From Telluria mixta (GTDB taxonomy: Bacteria > Pseudomonadota > Gammaproteobacteria > Burkholderiales > Burkholderiaceae_D): a stretch of 64,000 bases of DNA. Under the pieces are notes generated by a model. The model was not told the origin of the DNA, ran no database searches, and worked only from the letters and a program-made list of their open reading frames with translations. Below are positions 16,241 through 24,585 of this stretch, in pieces (position 1 is the first letter of the stretch; each line of letters opens with the position of its first letter). Where the stretch lies: contig NZ_CP119520.1 of assembly GCF_029223865.1 (NCBI RefSeq), positions 4,092,001-4,156,000 of the forward strand, read 5' to 3'. A program made the position numbers and the translations under genes.

Positions 16241-17209
16241 TCAATCGTCGATCTCGTCATCGCCCGGCTTGCGCCCGCGGCTGCGGTCGAGCGGGCCCTT
16301 CATCGCGTCCACATCGCGCATGAACTCGTCCACGCCGTGGTCGGGGCTCACGCGGATGGCGGGCGGCATCAGCACGGACATATAGAGCTCGTCGGACCAG
16401 CGTCCCGTGCGCTGCATATTGCCAGCCAGAATCAGCCCGGAGCATAGCACGGCGAAGCCGGCGCAGATCCAGCGGTAGCGCGTGCGGTTGCGAGTCCGGA
16501 TCGTGCACAGGTGAAAATAGATCATCCCGGCCAGCAGCACCGTCCCGACATGCGACGCGTAATGAGTGAACCCTTCGGCCGAGAACGCATAACCGAGCGT
16601 GCTGCCCAGCAGCGCGCAGGCGGCGAGGGCGGTAATACCGCAGCCGAACACGAACAGATGCCGGCCCAGCCGCGCGTGGCGGGCAAACAGGCGGTTGGCG
16701 CACGCCCAGATGCCGCCCCACAGCAGCGCGGCCGCGAGCCCGCCCGCGAGCGCCTCCGCGTAGCGCACGAGCTCGAAGTATTCCGTGTCGCTGAGCCAGC
16801 GCGCCAGCAGCGCGACGCCGCCGGCCAGCAGCAGGCCCGCCGCGCCCGGCAGCACGCCTTCCCAGCCGTGGAACGTGCGGTCGAGGAGTTCCGGCATGAC
16901 GGGGAAGTCGGCCGCGCGCACGCGCAGCGCCGTGTGGCCGATGCGGACGACGGTATCTCCCGTCAGCTGGGCGTCCTGCAGGCGCTTGCCCTGGATGACG
17001 ATGCCGTTGCGGGTGCCGAGGTCGTGCAGCAGCAGCCGGCCCGCTGCATCCTGCTCGACGACGGCGTGCGCGGCGGCTGCGTAGTCGTCGTCGAGGATCA
17101 CGTCGTTGTCGTAGCCGCGCCCGATGCGGATCGGCAGGCCGTCGACGCGCTGGCGGTGCAGCACATCGCCATTCCTGGCCAGCAGCTCGACGAACCAGGG
17201 GCCGCTCAT
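16241..17209 (-). CDS. FHA domain membrane protein
   Basis: The product has 322 residues. An FHA domain lies in about 20-105: LPIRIGRGYDNDVILDDD with conserved Gly30-Arg31, His48, and LLLHDLGTRNGIVIQGKRL. FHA domains bind phosphothreonine peptides, although the Ser usually found after the Gly-Arg loop is not obvious here. Five or so membrane segments follow (for example AAGLLLAGGVALLARWL and LFVFGCGITALAACALLG). The C-terminus is charged and cytosolic in style. The ATG overlaps the stop of the trypsin-like protease gene by four bases (17206-17209), so the two are coupled and probably cooperate. No Ser/Thr kinase or type VI secretion gene is in the window. Confidence 0.85.
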   Translation of the reverse strand: MSGPWFVELLARNGDVLHRQRVDGLPIRIGRGYDNDVILDDDYAAAAHAVVEQDAAGRLLLHDLGTRNGIVIQGKRLQDAQLTGDTVVRIGHTALRVRAADFPVMPELLDRTFHGWEGVLPGAAGLLLAGGVALLARWLSDTEYFELVRYAEALAGGLAAALLWGGIWACANRLFARHARLGRHLFVFGCGITALAACALLGSTLGYAFSAEGFTHYASHVGTVLLAGMIYFHLCTIRTRNRTRYRWICAGFAVLCSGLILAGNMQRTGRWSDELYMSVLMPPAIRVSPDHGVDEFMRDVDAMKGPLDRSRGRKPGDDEIDD

Positions 17210-18614
17210 CGCCCACGGCTCCGTCCGAGGGCGGACAAAAATGCCCGCGTCGCGCGCATGCCGTTCTCGTATGACACGCCCGCCAGGTCGAGCCGGCTCT
17301 GCAGGTTCGCGTGCGGGTCGTCCGTGCTGGCGGCCAGCAGGGTGAAGTTGTACAGCCCGGCGAACTTGCGGTACGCGCGCACGCACGTCACGGCGCGCAC
17401 GGGCAGCGTGGCCGTGTGCACGAACATCTCGGCACAGGCGGGACGCGTGAGACGCGTGTCGCGGCCCGCGCCGATGCGGTCGACGCGAAAGCGCGAGCTG
17501 GCCAGCACGGCGAACTGCAGCGGGTGCAGGGAACTCGAACGGATCACCTGGTGCGTCATCGACACGTGGCCCGTCTGCTGCGTGTCCGATACATAGACCG
17601 CCACTTCCATCGCGCAACTGACCGAGTCAAGCGTGTACTCGGCCTCGGCGCGGAAGTTCGAGCGGCCCCAGCAGCGCAACTGCTGCGATTCGCGCACGGG
17701 CACCTGGTACGGCCCCATCGCACGCATCGACAGGGGCTCGGCCAGCAGGCGGTCGATCAGCGCGCGCTGGTGCGCCAGCAGTTGCTGCCCGATCAGCGGA
17801 TTGAAATTCTTCGGCGGATGCGGCTGCGCCGACGCCTGCCGCAGCAGTTCCTGCGCATACTTGACGGGCACGAGGAAGCTGACCAGTTCGCCGTCGAGGC
17901 GCTTGGAGACGTTCACGCCCGCCACGACGCCGGCCGCCGTCACGCTGGGCCCGCCGCTCATCCCGGAGTTGATGGGGCCCGTGAAAATCAGCTGCTCGTA
18001 AAAGCTGCGCGTGACGATGCCGTTGTACGACCCTTCCGAGATGGCGAAGCCGAGGTCGAGCGGATTGCCGAGCGAGTACAGGTACTGGCCCTGCACGAGT
18101 TTCACGGGCTTGTCCGGCACCTGGAAGAACCCCGTGCCGTTGCGGTTCACGCGGACGACGGCCAGGTCGTGCAGCACGTCCACGGCCAGCAGTTCGACCG
18201 GGCCGCTCTTGCCGTCCGTGTCGACGTATTCGCCGATGTAGACGTCCGGATCGAGCGCCATCTGCGACACGACGTGGTAATTGGTCAGCACGAGGTTGCC
18301 GGTGCCGACGAGGAAGCCGGAGCCGACGCTCGACTGGCTGCGGCCATTCCTGAGCAGCATGCGGATCTGCAGCAGGTCGGCCCTGGCGGCGGAATACAGG
18401 GTTTGCGCGGCGCTGGACGGCGTGGGCAGCGCGGCCGTCTCGTCCGTCTCGCCGGGGCCGGGCGCGGGCGGCGTCGTCGCCGGTGGCGTCGCGGGGGGAT
18501 CACGAGCGGCGGCTGCGGCACCGGCTTGACACGCTGGTCTCCCTTGCCCGCGGCGACGGCGAGTGACGCGGCGGCGAAGACGATGGCGGCAAGGGCGGCG
18601 GGCGGGAGGCGCAT
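17206..18614 (-). CDS. Trypsin-like (S1C) serine protease, exported; frameshift in a C-tract near the N-terminus
   Basis: A continuous frame of 384 residues from 18360 has the whole protease domain: SVGSGFLVGTGNLVLTNYHV (His), VDVLHDLAVVRVNRNG (Asp) and GPINSGMSGGPSVTAAGVVA (Ser). A C-terminal region of about 170 residues is unassigned. An N-terminal signal peptide, MRLPPAALAAIVFAAASLAV, starts at 18614 in another frame. One extra C in the C6 run (plus-strand G6 at 18493-18498) joins both parts through a Pro/Thr-rich linker (IPPATPPATTPPAPGPGETD) into about 469 residues. So the true gene very likely starts at 18614, and the run is either a sequencing error or a phase-variable tract. It is coupled to the downstream FHA membrane protein. 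Confidence 0.82.
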
Positions 18615-18648
18615 GCCCCCATCTTGCCAGAACCGCCCGCGGCGGGGA

Positions 18649-19296
18649 TTACGCTTCGCTGTCGAGCACCGCTTCGGTGGCCGGCGTCATCATGTGACCC
18701 AGCTTGGCCTGCTTGGTATTCAGGTAGTTGTCGTTGTAGGTGTTGCGGTTGACGAGCAGCGGGACGCGCTCGGCGACCTTGATGCCCAGCTTGCCGAGGG
18801 CGTCGATCTTGCGCGGGTTGTTCGTCATCAGGCGCACCGCCTCGATGCCGAATTGTTCCAGCATCGGCAGCACGAGCTCGTAGTTGCGCGCGTCGGCGTG
18901 GAAGCCCAGCTGCAGGTTCGCTTCGACCGTGTCGGCACCCGCTTCCTGTAGGCGGTAGGCGCGGATCTTGTTCACCAGGCCGATGCCGCGGCCTTCCTGG
19001 CGCAGGTACAGCAGGATGCCGCGGCCTTCGTCGGCGATGCGGCGCAGCGCGGATTCCAGCTGGGCGCCGCAGTCGCAGCGCTGCGAGAACATCACGTCGC
19101 CCGTCAGGCATTCCGAGTGGATGCGCGCCAGCGGGGCGTCGCCCGTGGACAGGTCGCCCAGCGTCATCGCCAGATGCTCCTTGCCCGTCGAATGCTCGAC
19201 GAACGCATGCAGGGTGAACTGCGCCCACGGCGTCGGCAGGGAGCACGACGTGACGTAGTCGACGAGGTTGGACGGCGCGGTGGCTTTGTCTTGCAT
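18649..19296 (-). CDS. ribA: GTP cyclohydrolase II
   Basis: The product has 215 residues, the usual length for RibA, and carries out the first step of riboflavin synthesis from GTP. The zinc site is intact: [18 protein letters not shown] supplies three Cys ligands. [20 protein letters not shown] contains the catalytic Arg and GTP-binding residues, and [14 protein letters not shown] and [13 protein letters not shown] match the C-terminal part of the family. AGGA precedes the ATG at good distance. It is monocistronic; no FMN riboswitch is seen upstream, but two TTACGTAA palindromes are (19322-19349). Bifunctional RibBA is ruled out by the absence of the RibB half. Confidence 0.97.
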   Translation of the reverse strand: MQDKATAPSNLVDYVTSCSLPTPWAQFTLHAFVEHSTGKEHLAMTLGDLSTGDAPLARIHSECLTGDVMFSQRCDCGAQLESALRRIADEGRGILLYLRQEGRGIGLVNKIRAYRLQEAGADTVEANLQLGFHADARNYELVLPMLEQFGIEAVRLMTNNPRKIDALGKLGIKVAERVPLLVNRNTYNDNYLNTKQAKLGHMMTPATEAVLDSEA

Positions 19297-19321
19297 GGTT
19301 TTTCCTGGGCGATGACGCGAA

Positions 19322-19349
19322 AAGGGTTACGTAAATAAGGGTTACGTAA
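19322..19349. promoter_or_regulatory. Two direct copies of AAGGGTTACGTAA upstream of ribA
   Basis: The 13-base sequence AAGGGTTACGTAA occurs at 19322-19334 and 19337-19349, a 15-base period. Each copy contains the perfect 8-base palindrome TTACGTAA. They lie 26-53 bases upstream of the ribA ATG, in the interval shared with the divergent sensor kinase gene. The arrangement fits a dimeric regulator binding twice on nearly the same DNA face. The regulator is unknown. Confidence 0.55.
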
Positions 19350-19556
19350 CAGGCGAGTTTACCGGAAATCGGACATGGCCGTGTAGTTCGCCCCTTCGCG
19401 GCCCCTCCGCCTCGCCATCCGATATGGGTGCTGCTGGTCGAAAATACAACAATGCATCATGGGTGTTCACGTGGTGCAACACAATTCCCGCACGGAATCT
19501 TGGCTGTGCTAGGCTCACACCAGCGTCGATACGGGCGCAATGTACTCTAGTTCGCC

Positions 19557-21842
19557 ATGCCAAATCCCCTGAAATTTGTTCGCCGCCTGCTGCCGCGCGC
19601 CCTCGGTGCCTGGCTCGCCCTCGCCTTCGTGCTGCTGTCCATCGTCCTCACGCTGGTGCTGACGTCCGTCATCGAACGCAAGTCGGCGGAACAGGTCCAG
19701 ACGAGCATCGGCCACGGCCTGGCCGAGCTGGCGATGCAGACGTCGGACAAGCTGGAACGCGGCATGTTCGAACGCTACCGCGAGGTGAGCCTGCTGGCCC
19801 GGCGCCGCGTGCTGGCCGAAGGGCAGCCGCAGGAGCGCCGCCGCGCCACGCTGGACGGCATCCAGAGCAGCCTCGGTTACTACAGCTGGATCGGCCTGGC
19901 CGGCCTGGATGGCAAGGTGCAGGTCTCGGCGCAGGGTCTGCTGGAAGGCGCGGACGTGTCGAAGCGCCCGTGGTTCCGCAATGCCCTGCGCGGCATCCAC
20001 GCGGGCGACGTGCACGACGCGGTACTCCTGGCGCGCTACCTGCCCAGGCAGGACGAGCCGTGGCGCTTCGTCGACGTCGCCTTTCCCTACGTCGACGACG
20101 AGGGCGTGACGCGCGGCGTGCTGGGCGCGCACCTGTCCTGGCAATGGGCGCGCGACGTCGAGCGTTCCGTGATGGCCGGGATCGCGGCGCGGCGCCAGGT
20201 CGAGGCCCTGATCGTGGATGCGGACGGCAACGTGCTGCTCGGGCCGGCCGGCGTGGCGGGCAAGCGCCTGACCCTGCCGAGCCTGAAGGCGGCCCATGCG
20301 CAGCGGCGCGGCGGCTATGTCGTCGAGACGTGGCCGGACGGCCGCTCGTACCTGGTGGGCTACCAGCTGGGCCACGGCTACGGCGAGTATCCGGGCCTGG
20401 GCTGGACCGTGCTCGTGCGCCAGAACGTCGACGATGCCTTCGCCCCCGTGCGCCGCCTGCGCGAATACGGCCTGGCCGCCGGCGTGGTGCTGGCGGGCGT
20501 GTTCTCGCTGGCCGGCGTGTGGCTGGCGCGCCGCATCACGCGCCCGCTGGGCGACCTGGCCGATGCCGCGCAACGCATCCGCGCGGGCGAGACGGCCCCG
20601 ATCGAAATCAGGCGCGGCGGCTATGCCGAGGTGCGCGCACTGGCCACCACGCTGAACGCGCTCGTGGCGAACCTCGTGCGGCGCCGGCGCGCGCTGGAAG
20701 ACTTGAACGCGACGCTGGAAGCGCGCGTCAACGCGCGTACCCGCGAGCTGGAACAGGCCCTGGCCAGCGTGCGCGCCAACGAGCAGCGCATCGCCACCAT
20801 CATCGAGACGGCGCAGGATGCCTTCGTCGGCATCGACATGCGCGGCCGCATCTGCGACTGGAACTCGGCGGCCGAGAAGATGCTCGGGTGGTCGCGCGAC
20901 GAGGCGCTGGGCCGCGTCGTCTCGGATCTCGTGATGCCGGAGCGGTTCCGCGCCCATTCACGCGAGCTGCTGCGCCACTTCCTCGAGACGGGCACACTGG
21001 ATACGCTGGGCCAGCGCGTCGAACGCATCCTGCTGGCGCGCGACGGCCGCGAGATCCCGGTCGAGATGACCGTCGGCCTGGCCGGCACGGGTGACGGCAT
21101 CTTCTTTTCCGCGTTCATGCACGACATCTCGGCGCGCAAGGAAGTCGAGCGCATGAAGGACGAATTCGTGTCGACCGTGTCGCACGAACTGCGCACGCCG
21201 CTGACGGCGATCTCGGCGTCGCTGGCGCTGCTGGCCGACGGCATGGCCGGCGAGCTGCCGCCCGATGCGAAAGGACTCGTCGACGTCGCCAATGCGAGCT
21301 CGGGACGGCTCGTGCGCCTGGTCGGCGACGTGCTGGACATCCAGAAGATGGACGCCGGCAGCATGACGTTCGAGCGCGAGGTGCAGCCGGTGCTGCCGCT
21401 GGCGGAGGACGCCGTCGCCGCGATGCAGAGCTTCGCCGCGCAATCCGGCATCGCGCTGTCGTGCGTGGCGGCGCCCGGCGCGGAAAGCGCGCGCGTGGAC
21501 GTCGATCGCGACCGCCTGGCCCAGGTGCTGACCAATCTGCTGTCGAACGCGATCAAGTTTTCCGGGCCCGGATCCACGGTGCGTGCGCAGGTCGAAGCGG
21601 GCGCGGAGCACGTGCGCCTTGCCGTGGCCGACGAGGGCGCGGGCATTCCGGAAGCGTTCCGCGAGCGCGTGTTCCAGCGCTTCGCCCAGGCCGACGGCGC
21701 CGATTCGCGCCGCCAGGGCGGCACGGGCCTCGGCCTGTCGATCTGCAAGAAGATCGTCGAAGAGATGGGCGGGACCATCCGGTTCGACAGTGCCGAGGGC
21801 ATCGGCACCACGTTCTACGTCGAACTGCCGCTCGCGGCCTGA
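19557..21842 (+). CDS. Membrane sensor histidine kinase (dCache-HAMP-PAS-HisKA-HATPase)
   Basis: The product has 761 residues. A first membrane segment (about 18-38) is followed by a periplasmic Cache-type sensor region (about 40-300; DVSKRPWFRNALRGIHAGDV is typical), a second membrane segment (about 303-323) and a HAMP linker (ARRITRPLGDLADAAQRI). A coiled coil leads to a PAS domain (about 405-530; FVGIDMRGRICDWNSAAEKMLGWS), then HisKA with the phosphoacceptor in STVSHELRTPLTAISA and an HATPase domain (NLLSNAIKFSGPG, DEGAGIP, GGTGLGLSICKKI). There is no receiver domain and no adjacent response regulator, so its partner is elsewhere. Its last 28 bases overlap the end of the convergent GGDEF-EAL gene. 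Confidence 0.93.
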   Translation: MPNPLKFVRRLLPRALGAWLALAFVLLSIVLTLVLTSVIERKSAEQVQTSIGHGLAELAMQTSDKLERGMFERYREVSLLARRRVLAEGQPQERRRATLDGIQSSLGYYSWIGLAGLDGKVQVSAQGLLEGADVSKRPWFRNALRGIHAGDVHDAVLLARYLPRQDEPWRFVDVAFPYVDDEGVTRGVLGAHLSWQWARDVERSVMAGIAARRQVEALIVDADGNVLLGPAGVAGKRLTLPSLKAAHAQRRGGYVVETWPDGRSYLVGYQLGHGYGEYPGLGWTVLVRQNVDDAFAPVRRLREYGLAAGVVLAGVFSLAGVWLARRITRPLGDLADAAQRIRAGETAPIEIRRGGYAEVRALATTLNALVANLVRRRRALEDLNATLEARVNARTRELEQALASVRANEQRIATIIETAQDAFVGIDMRGRICDWNSAAEKMLGWSRDEALGRVVSDLVMPERFRAHSRELLRHFLETGTLDTLGQRVERILLARDGREIPVEMTVGLAGTGDGIFFSAFMHDISARKEVERMKDEFVSTVSHELRTPLTAISASLALLADGMAGELPPDAKGLVDVANASSGRLVRLVGDVLDIQKMDAGSMTFEREVQPVLPLAEDAVAAMQSFAAQSGIALSCVAAPGAESARVDVDRDRLAQVLTNLLSNAIKFSGPGSTVRAQVEAGAEHVRLAVADEGAGIPEAFRERVFQRFAQADGADSRRQGGTGLGLSICKKIVEEMGGTIRFDSAEGIGTTFYVELPLAA

Positions 21843-23992
21843 GCACGCGTCACGCCAGTCACGCCATAGCGCCGCTCGAATTCGTCCATGGCGACGGGAT
21901 GGCCCAGCAGGTAGCCCTGCATCACGTCGCACCCGTGCGCGGCCAGGAACGCGTGCTGCGCGTCGAGTTCCACGCCTTCGGCGATGGTCTCCAGGTGCAG
22001 CTTCCTGGCCAATGCGATGATCGCTTCGACGATCGACGACGCGTTCGGGTCGTGGTCGACCTCGCGCACGAACGAGCGGTCGATCTTCAGCGCCGCCAGC
22101 GGAAAGCGGGCCAGGTAGGCCAGCGACGAATAGCCCGTGCCGAAATCGTCCAGCGCGAAGTGGATGCCGAGCCGGCGCAACTGCTGCATGCGGTCGACCA
22201 GGTCGTCCGGATTGCGCGCGAACACGCTTTCCGTCAGTTCGAGCGTGAGGCGGTCGGCGGGCGCGCCCGTGGCGGCCAACAGCGCGGCGACGGCGTGCGG
22301 GAAATCCGGGTCGCGCAACTGGTGCACGCTGACGTTCACCGCGAGCTTCAGCGGGGCGAGGCCCGGCGTCCGGGCCCAGCGCGCGAGCGCGTGGCAACCC
22401 TGTTCCAGCACGTCCAGCCCGAGCGCGGCGATCAGGCCTCCCGATTCGGCCGCGCCGATGAATTCGCCGGGGCTCACCAGTTCATCGACGCCGCGTTGCC
22501 AGCGCACGAGCGCCTCCGCGCCGACGAGGCTCCCGTCGTGGCCGAACTGCGGCTGGCAGTACAGCACGAACTGGCGCCGCGCGAGGCCGGTGCGCAGCGC
22601 GGCCGACAGCGCCGCCTGGCGGTCCGCCGCAGCCTGCATGCCGGGGTCGAAGAAGCGCAGCGTGTTGCGGCCTTCTTCCTTGGCGCGGTACATCGCGAGG
22701 TCGGCCTGGCGCAGCAGGGCGTCGATGCTGGTGGGCGCGCCGTCGAACAGGGTGACGCCGATGCTCGGGCTGCTGGCGCACTGGCGCCCGGCCAGCTCGA
22801 ACGGCTCGCCCAGCACGTCGAGGATCTTGCGGCCCACGGCATGGACTTCGATGGTCGCCTCGTCCGGGCTGGCGCCCAGGTTTTCCAGCACGATCACGAA
22901 TTCGTCGCCGCCCAGGCGCGCGAGGTGGTCGCCTTCGCGCAGCGCCTGCCGCAGCCGCCGCGCCACTTCGCGCAGCAGCAGGTCGCCCACGTCGTGGCCC
23001 ATCGTGTCGTTCAGGAGCTTGAAGTTGTCGAGGTCGAGGAACAGCAGGGCGCCGTGGCGGCCCGCGCGGCCGTTGCGCGCGAGGATCTGGCCCAGTTCGT
23101 CGATCAGGAAGCGCCGGTTCGGCAGGCCGGTCAACTGGTCGAAATACGCCAGTTCGTGGATGCGGTGCTCGACCCGCTTGCGTTCCGTGAGGTCGGTATT
23201 CGTGCCGGACAGCCGCAGGGCCTTGCCGGCGCCGTCGCGCAGGATGAAGCCGCGGCTCAGCACGGGGACGTAGTGGCCGTCGCGGTGGCACAGGCGGAAT
23301 TCGATGCTGTAGGCCTGGCGCGGACCGGCCAGCAATTCCTCCAGGAAGGCGGCCACCCAGGCGCGGTCCTCGGGATGCGTGAGGCGCACCCATGCCTCGG
23401 GGTCGGCCCGCATCTCGTCGGGCGCGTAGCCGAGCATGTCCCAGTAGCGTGCGGAATAATACAGTTCGCCGGTGACGAGGTCCCAGTCCCAGGGCGCATC
23501 CGTGGACCCCTGCAGCGCGAGGCGCATGCGCTCCTCGGACTTGTGCAGCGACTGTTCCGCGTCCTTGAGGGCGGTGCAGTCCGTGAAGCAGACGACGACG
23601 CGGTCGATGGCACCACGCTCGTCGCGCTCCGGATACGCGTTGCAGATCGCCCAGCGCACGTCGTCGTGATCCGGCCGGGCCACCCCGACGACGAGGTCCG
23701 ACACCTTCGCGCCGGTGCGCAGGACCGCGTTCACGGGATATTCGGAGGGCGGCATGCGGGAGCCGTCCGCGCGCACGAAATGCCAGGTGTCGTCGCTGGA
23801 TTGCGCCCCGAGCATCTGCTCTTCACGCCTTCCCAGCAGCGCCAGCGCCTGGCAGTTGGCCGCCACCACGCGGCCGGCAGCATCGTGCATCACGACACCT
23901 GCCGGCAGGTGGGCGAGCAGGTCGTCGAAACGGCGCTGGGCGTCGTCCGGGACGCCGTCGGGACGACTGATGCTTGGCGGGTTCGCGTGCAT
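21815..23992 (-). CDS. PAS-PAS-GGDEF-EAL cyclic-di-GMP protein
   Basis: The product has 725 residues and no membrane segment. There are two PAS domains (about 20-130 and 155-275). The GGDEF domain (about 290-450) keeps LARLGGDEFVIVLENLG, so it could make c-di-GMP. The EAL domain (about 465-710) keeps GAEALVRW, LAVNVSVHQLRD, LELTES, ALDDFGTGYSSL, LKIDRSFV and AEGVEL, the metal and catalytic residues of active phosphodiesterases. It could therefore have both activities, with PAS input. It lies downstream of the PilZ gene and the glycosyltransferase operon on the same strand, which suggests a shared c-di-GMP circuit. Its 3' end overlaps the convergent kinase gene. Confidence 0.95.
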   Translation of the reverse strand: MHANPPSISRPDGVPDDAQRRFDDLLAHLPAGVVMHDAAGRVVAANCQALALLGRREEQMLGAQSSDDTWHFVRADGSRMPPSEYPVNAVLRTGAKVSDLVVGVARPDHDDVRWAICNAYPERDERGAIDRVVVCFTDCTALKDAEQSLHKSEERMRLALQGSTDAPWDWDLVTGELYYSARYWDMLGYAPDEMRADPEAWVRLTHPEDRAWVAAFLEELLAGPRQAYSIEFRLCHRDGHYVPVLSRGFILRDGAGKALRLSGTNTDLTERKRVEHRIHELAYFDQLTGLPNRRFLIDELGQILARNGRAGRHGALLFLDLDNFKLLNDTMGHDVGDLLLREVARRLRQALREGDHLARLGGDEFVIVLENLGASPDEATIEVHAVGRKILDVLGEPFELAGRQCASSPSIGVTLFDGAPTSIDALLRQADLAMYRAKEEGRNTLRFFDPGMQAAADRQAALSAALRTGLARRQFVLYCQPQFGHDGSLVGAEALVRWQRGVDELVSPGEFIGAAESGGLIAALGLDVLEQGCHALARWARTPGLAPLKLAVNVSVHQLRDPDFPHAVAALLAATGAPADRLTLELTESVFARNPDDLVDRMQQLRRLGIHFALDDFGTGYSSLAYLARFPLAALKIDRSFVREVDHDPNASSIVEAIIALARKLHLETIAEGVELDAQHAFLAAHGCDVMQGYLLGHPVAMDEFERRYGVTGVTRAQAASGSST

Positions 23993-24131
23993 GTGGACTT
24001 TTGGTTACGTTTTCCGCGCATGCTAGCAGGTCCGGCACGCCAGCGGCGCGCGCTCAGGCCGCTTTTGTCGCGTCAACCCGACGGCAGCGCGTGGTAGCGG
24101 AAATCATGCGGGCGCACGGTCCCTTGCGCAG

Positions 24132-24494
24132 TCAACGCTTGCCGAAGTTGACGAACTCCGCCAGCAGCTTGCCCGTGGCCGGCATCATGCCCGTGAACGT
24201 GAGACCCACGCGGACGGCGTCCCGCACAAAGACGCTGTTCGACGCGCGGGCATTCAGGTCGAGCCGCTGCACGCTGCCGCCGCTGAAGACGGAAAAGGCG
24301 ACGCGGCACGTGGTGCCGTCGGGCAGGGGGCAGGGCAGGAGGACGGCCATGCCGTCGCGGCCGATGTCGACCGTGACGGCGGTCAGCGACGGACCGGAGG
24401 TGACGTCGACGACGGCACGGACGCGGCACAGGCGGCGCGGCGAACGCCGGTCGTCGGCATAGGTGTCCGTGCGAAAAGCGTTATTCGATTCCAC
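24132..24494 (-). CDS. PilZ domain protein
   Basis: The product has 120 residues, essentially one PilZ domain. The N-terminal RRSPRRLCRVRA provides the Arg-rich c-di-GMP-binding motif (RxxxR), and TVDIGRDGMAVLLP corresponds to the second motif (D/NxSxxG type, with Gly in place of Ser). The remaining beta-barrel strands are visible (CRVAFSVFSGGSV, RVGLTFTGM). PilZ proteins bind c-di-GMP and alter partner proteins such as polysaccharide synthases. It lies 91 bases downstream of the secreted TIM-barrel-like gene of the glycosyltransferase operon and 139 bases upstream of the GGDEF-EAL gene, all on one strand. Binding is likely but not certain because the second motif is degenerate. Confidence 0.85.
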   Translation of the reverse strand: MESNNAFRTDTYADDRRSPRRLCRVRAVVDVTSGPSLTAVTVDIGRDGMAVLLPCPLPDGTTCRVAFSVFSGGSVQRLDLNARASNSVFVRDAVRVGLTFTGMMPATGKLLAEFVNFGKR

Positions 24495-24585
24495 GACAAG
24501 AACGGATGTATAGACAAACCCGTCGATTGTTGCTGATGAGAACTAAATTGTGGTTGTCGGTACGCGACTTAGAAGGTTTACTCGG

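Noticed and set aside
16241..17209. FHA protein as part of a type VI secretion cluster
   Set aside because: No Tss, Hcp, VgrG, PppA or PpkA gene is nearby; the partner is a protease gene.
19297..19556. FMN riboswitch upstream of ribA
   Set aside because: The conserved FMN-box segments are absent; only the TTACGTAA repeats were found.
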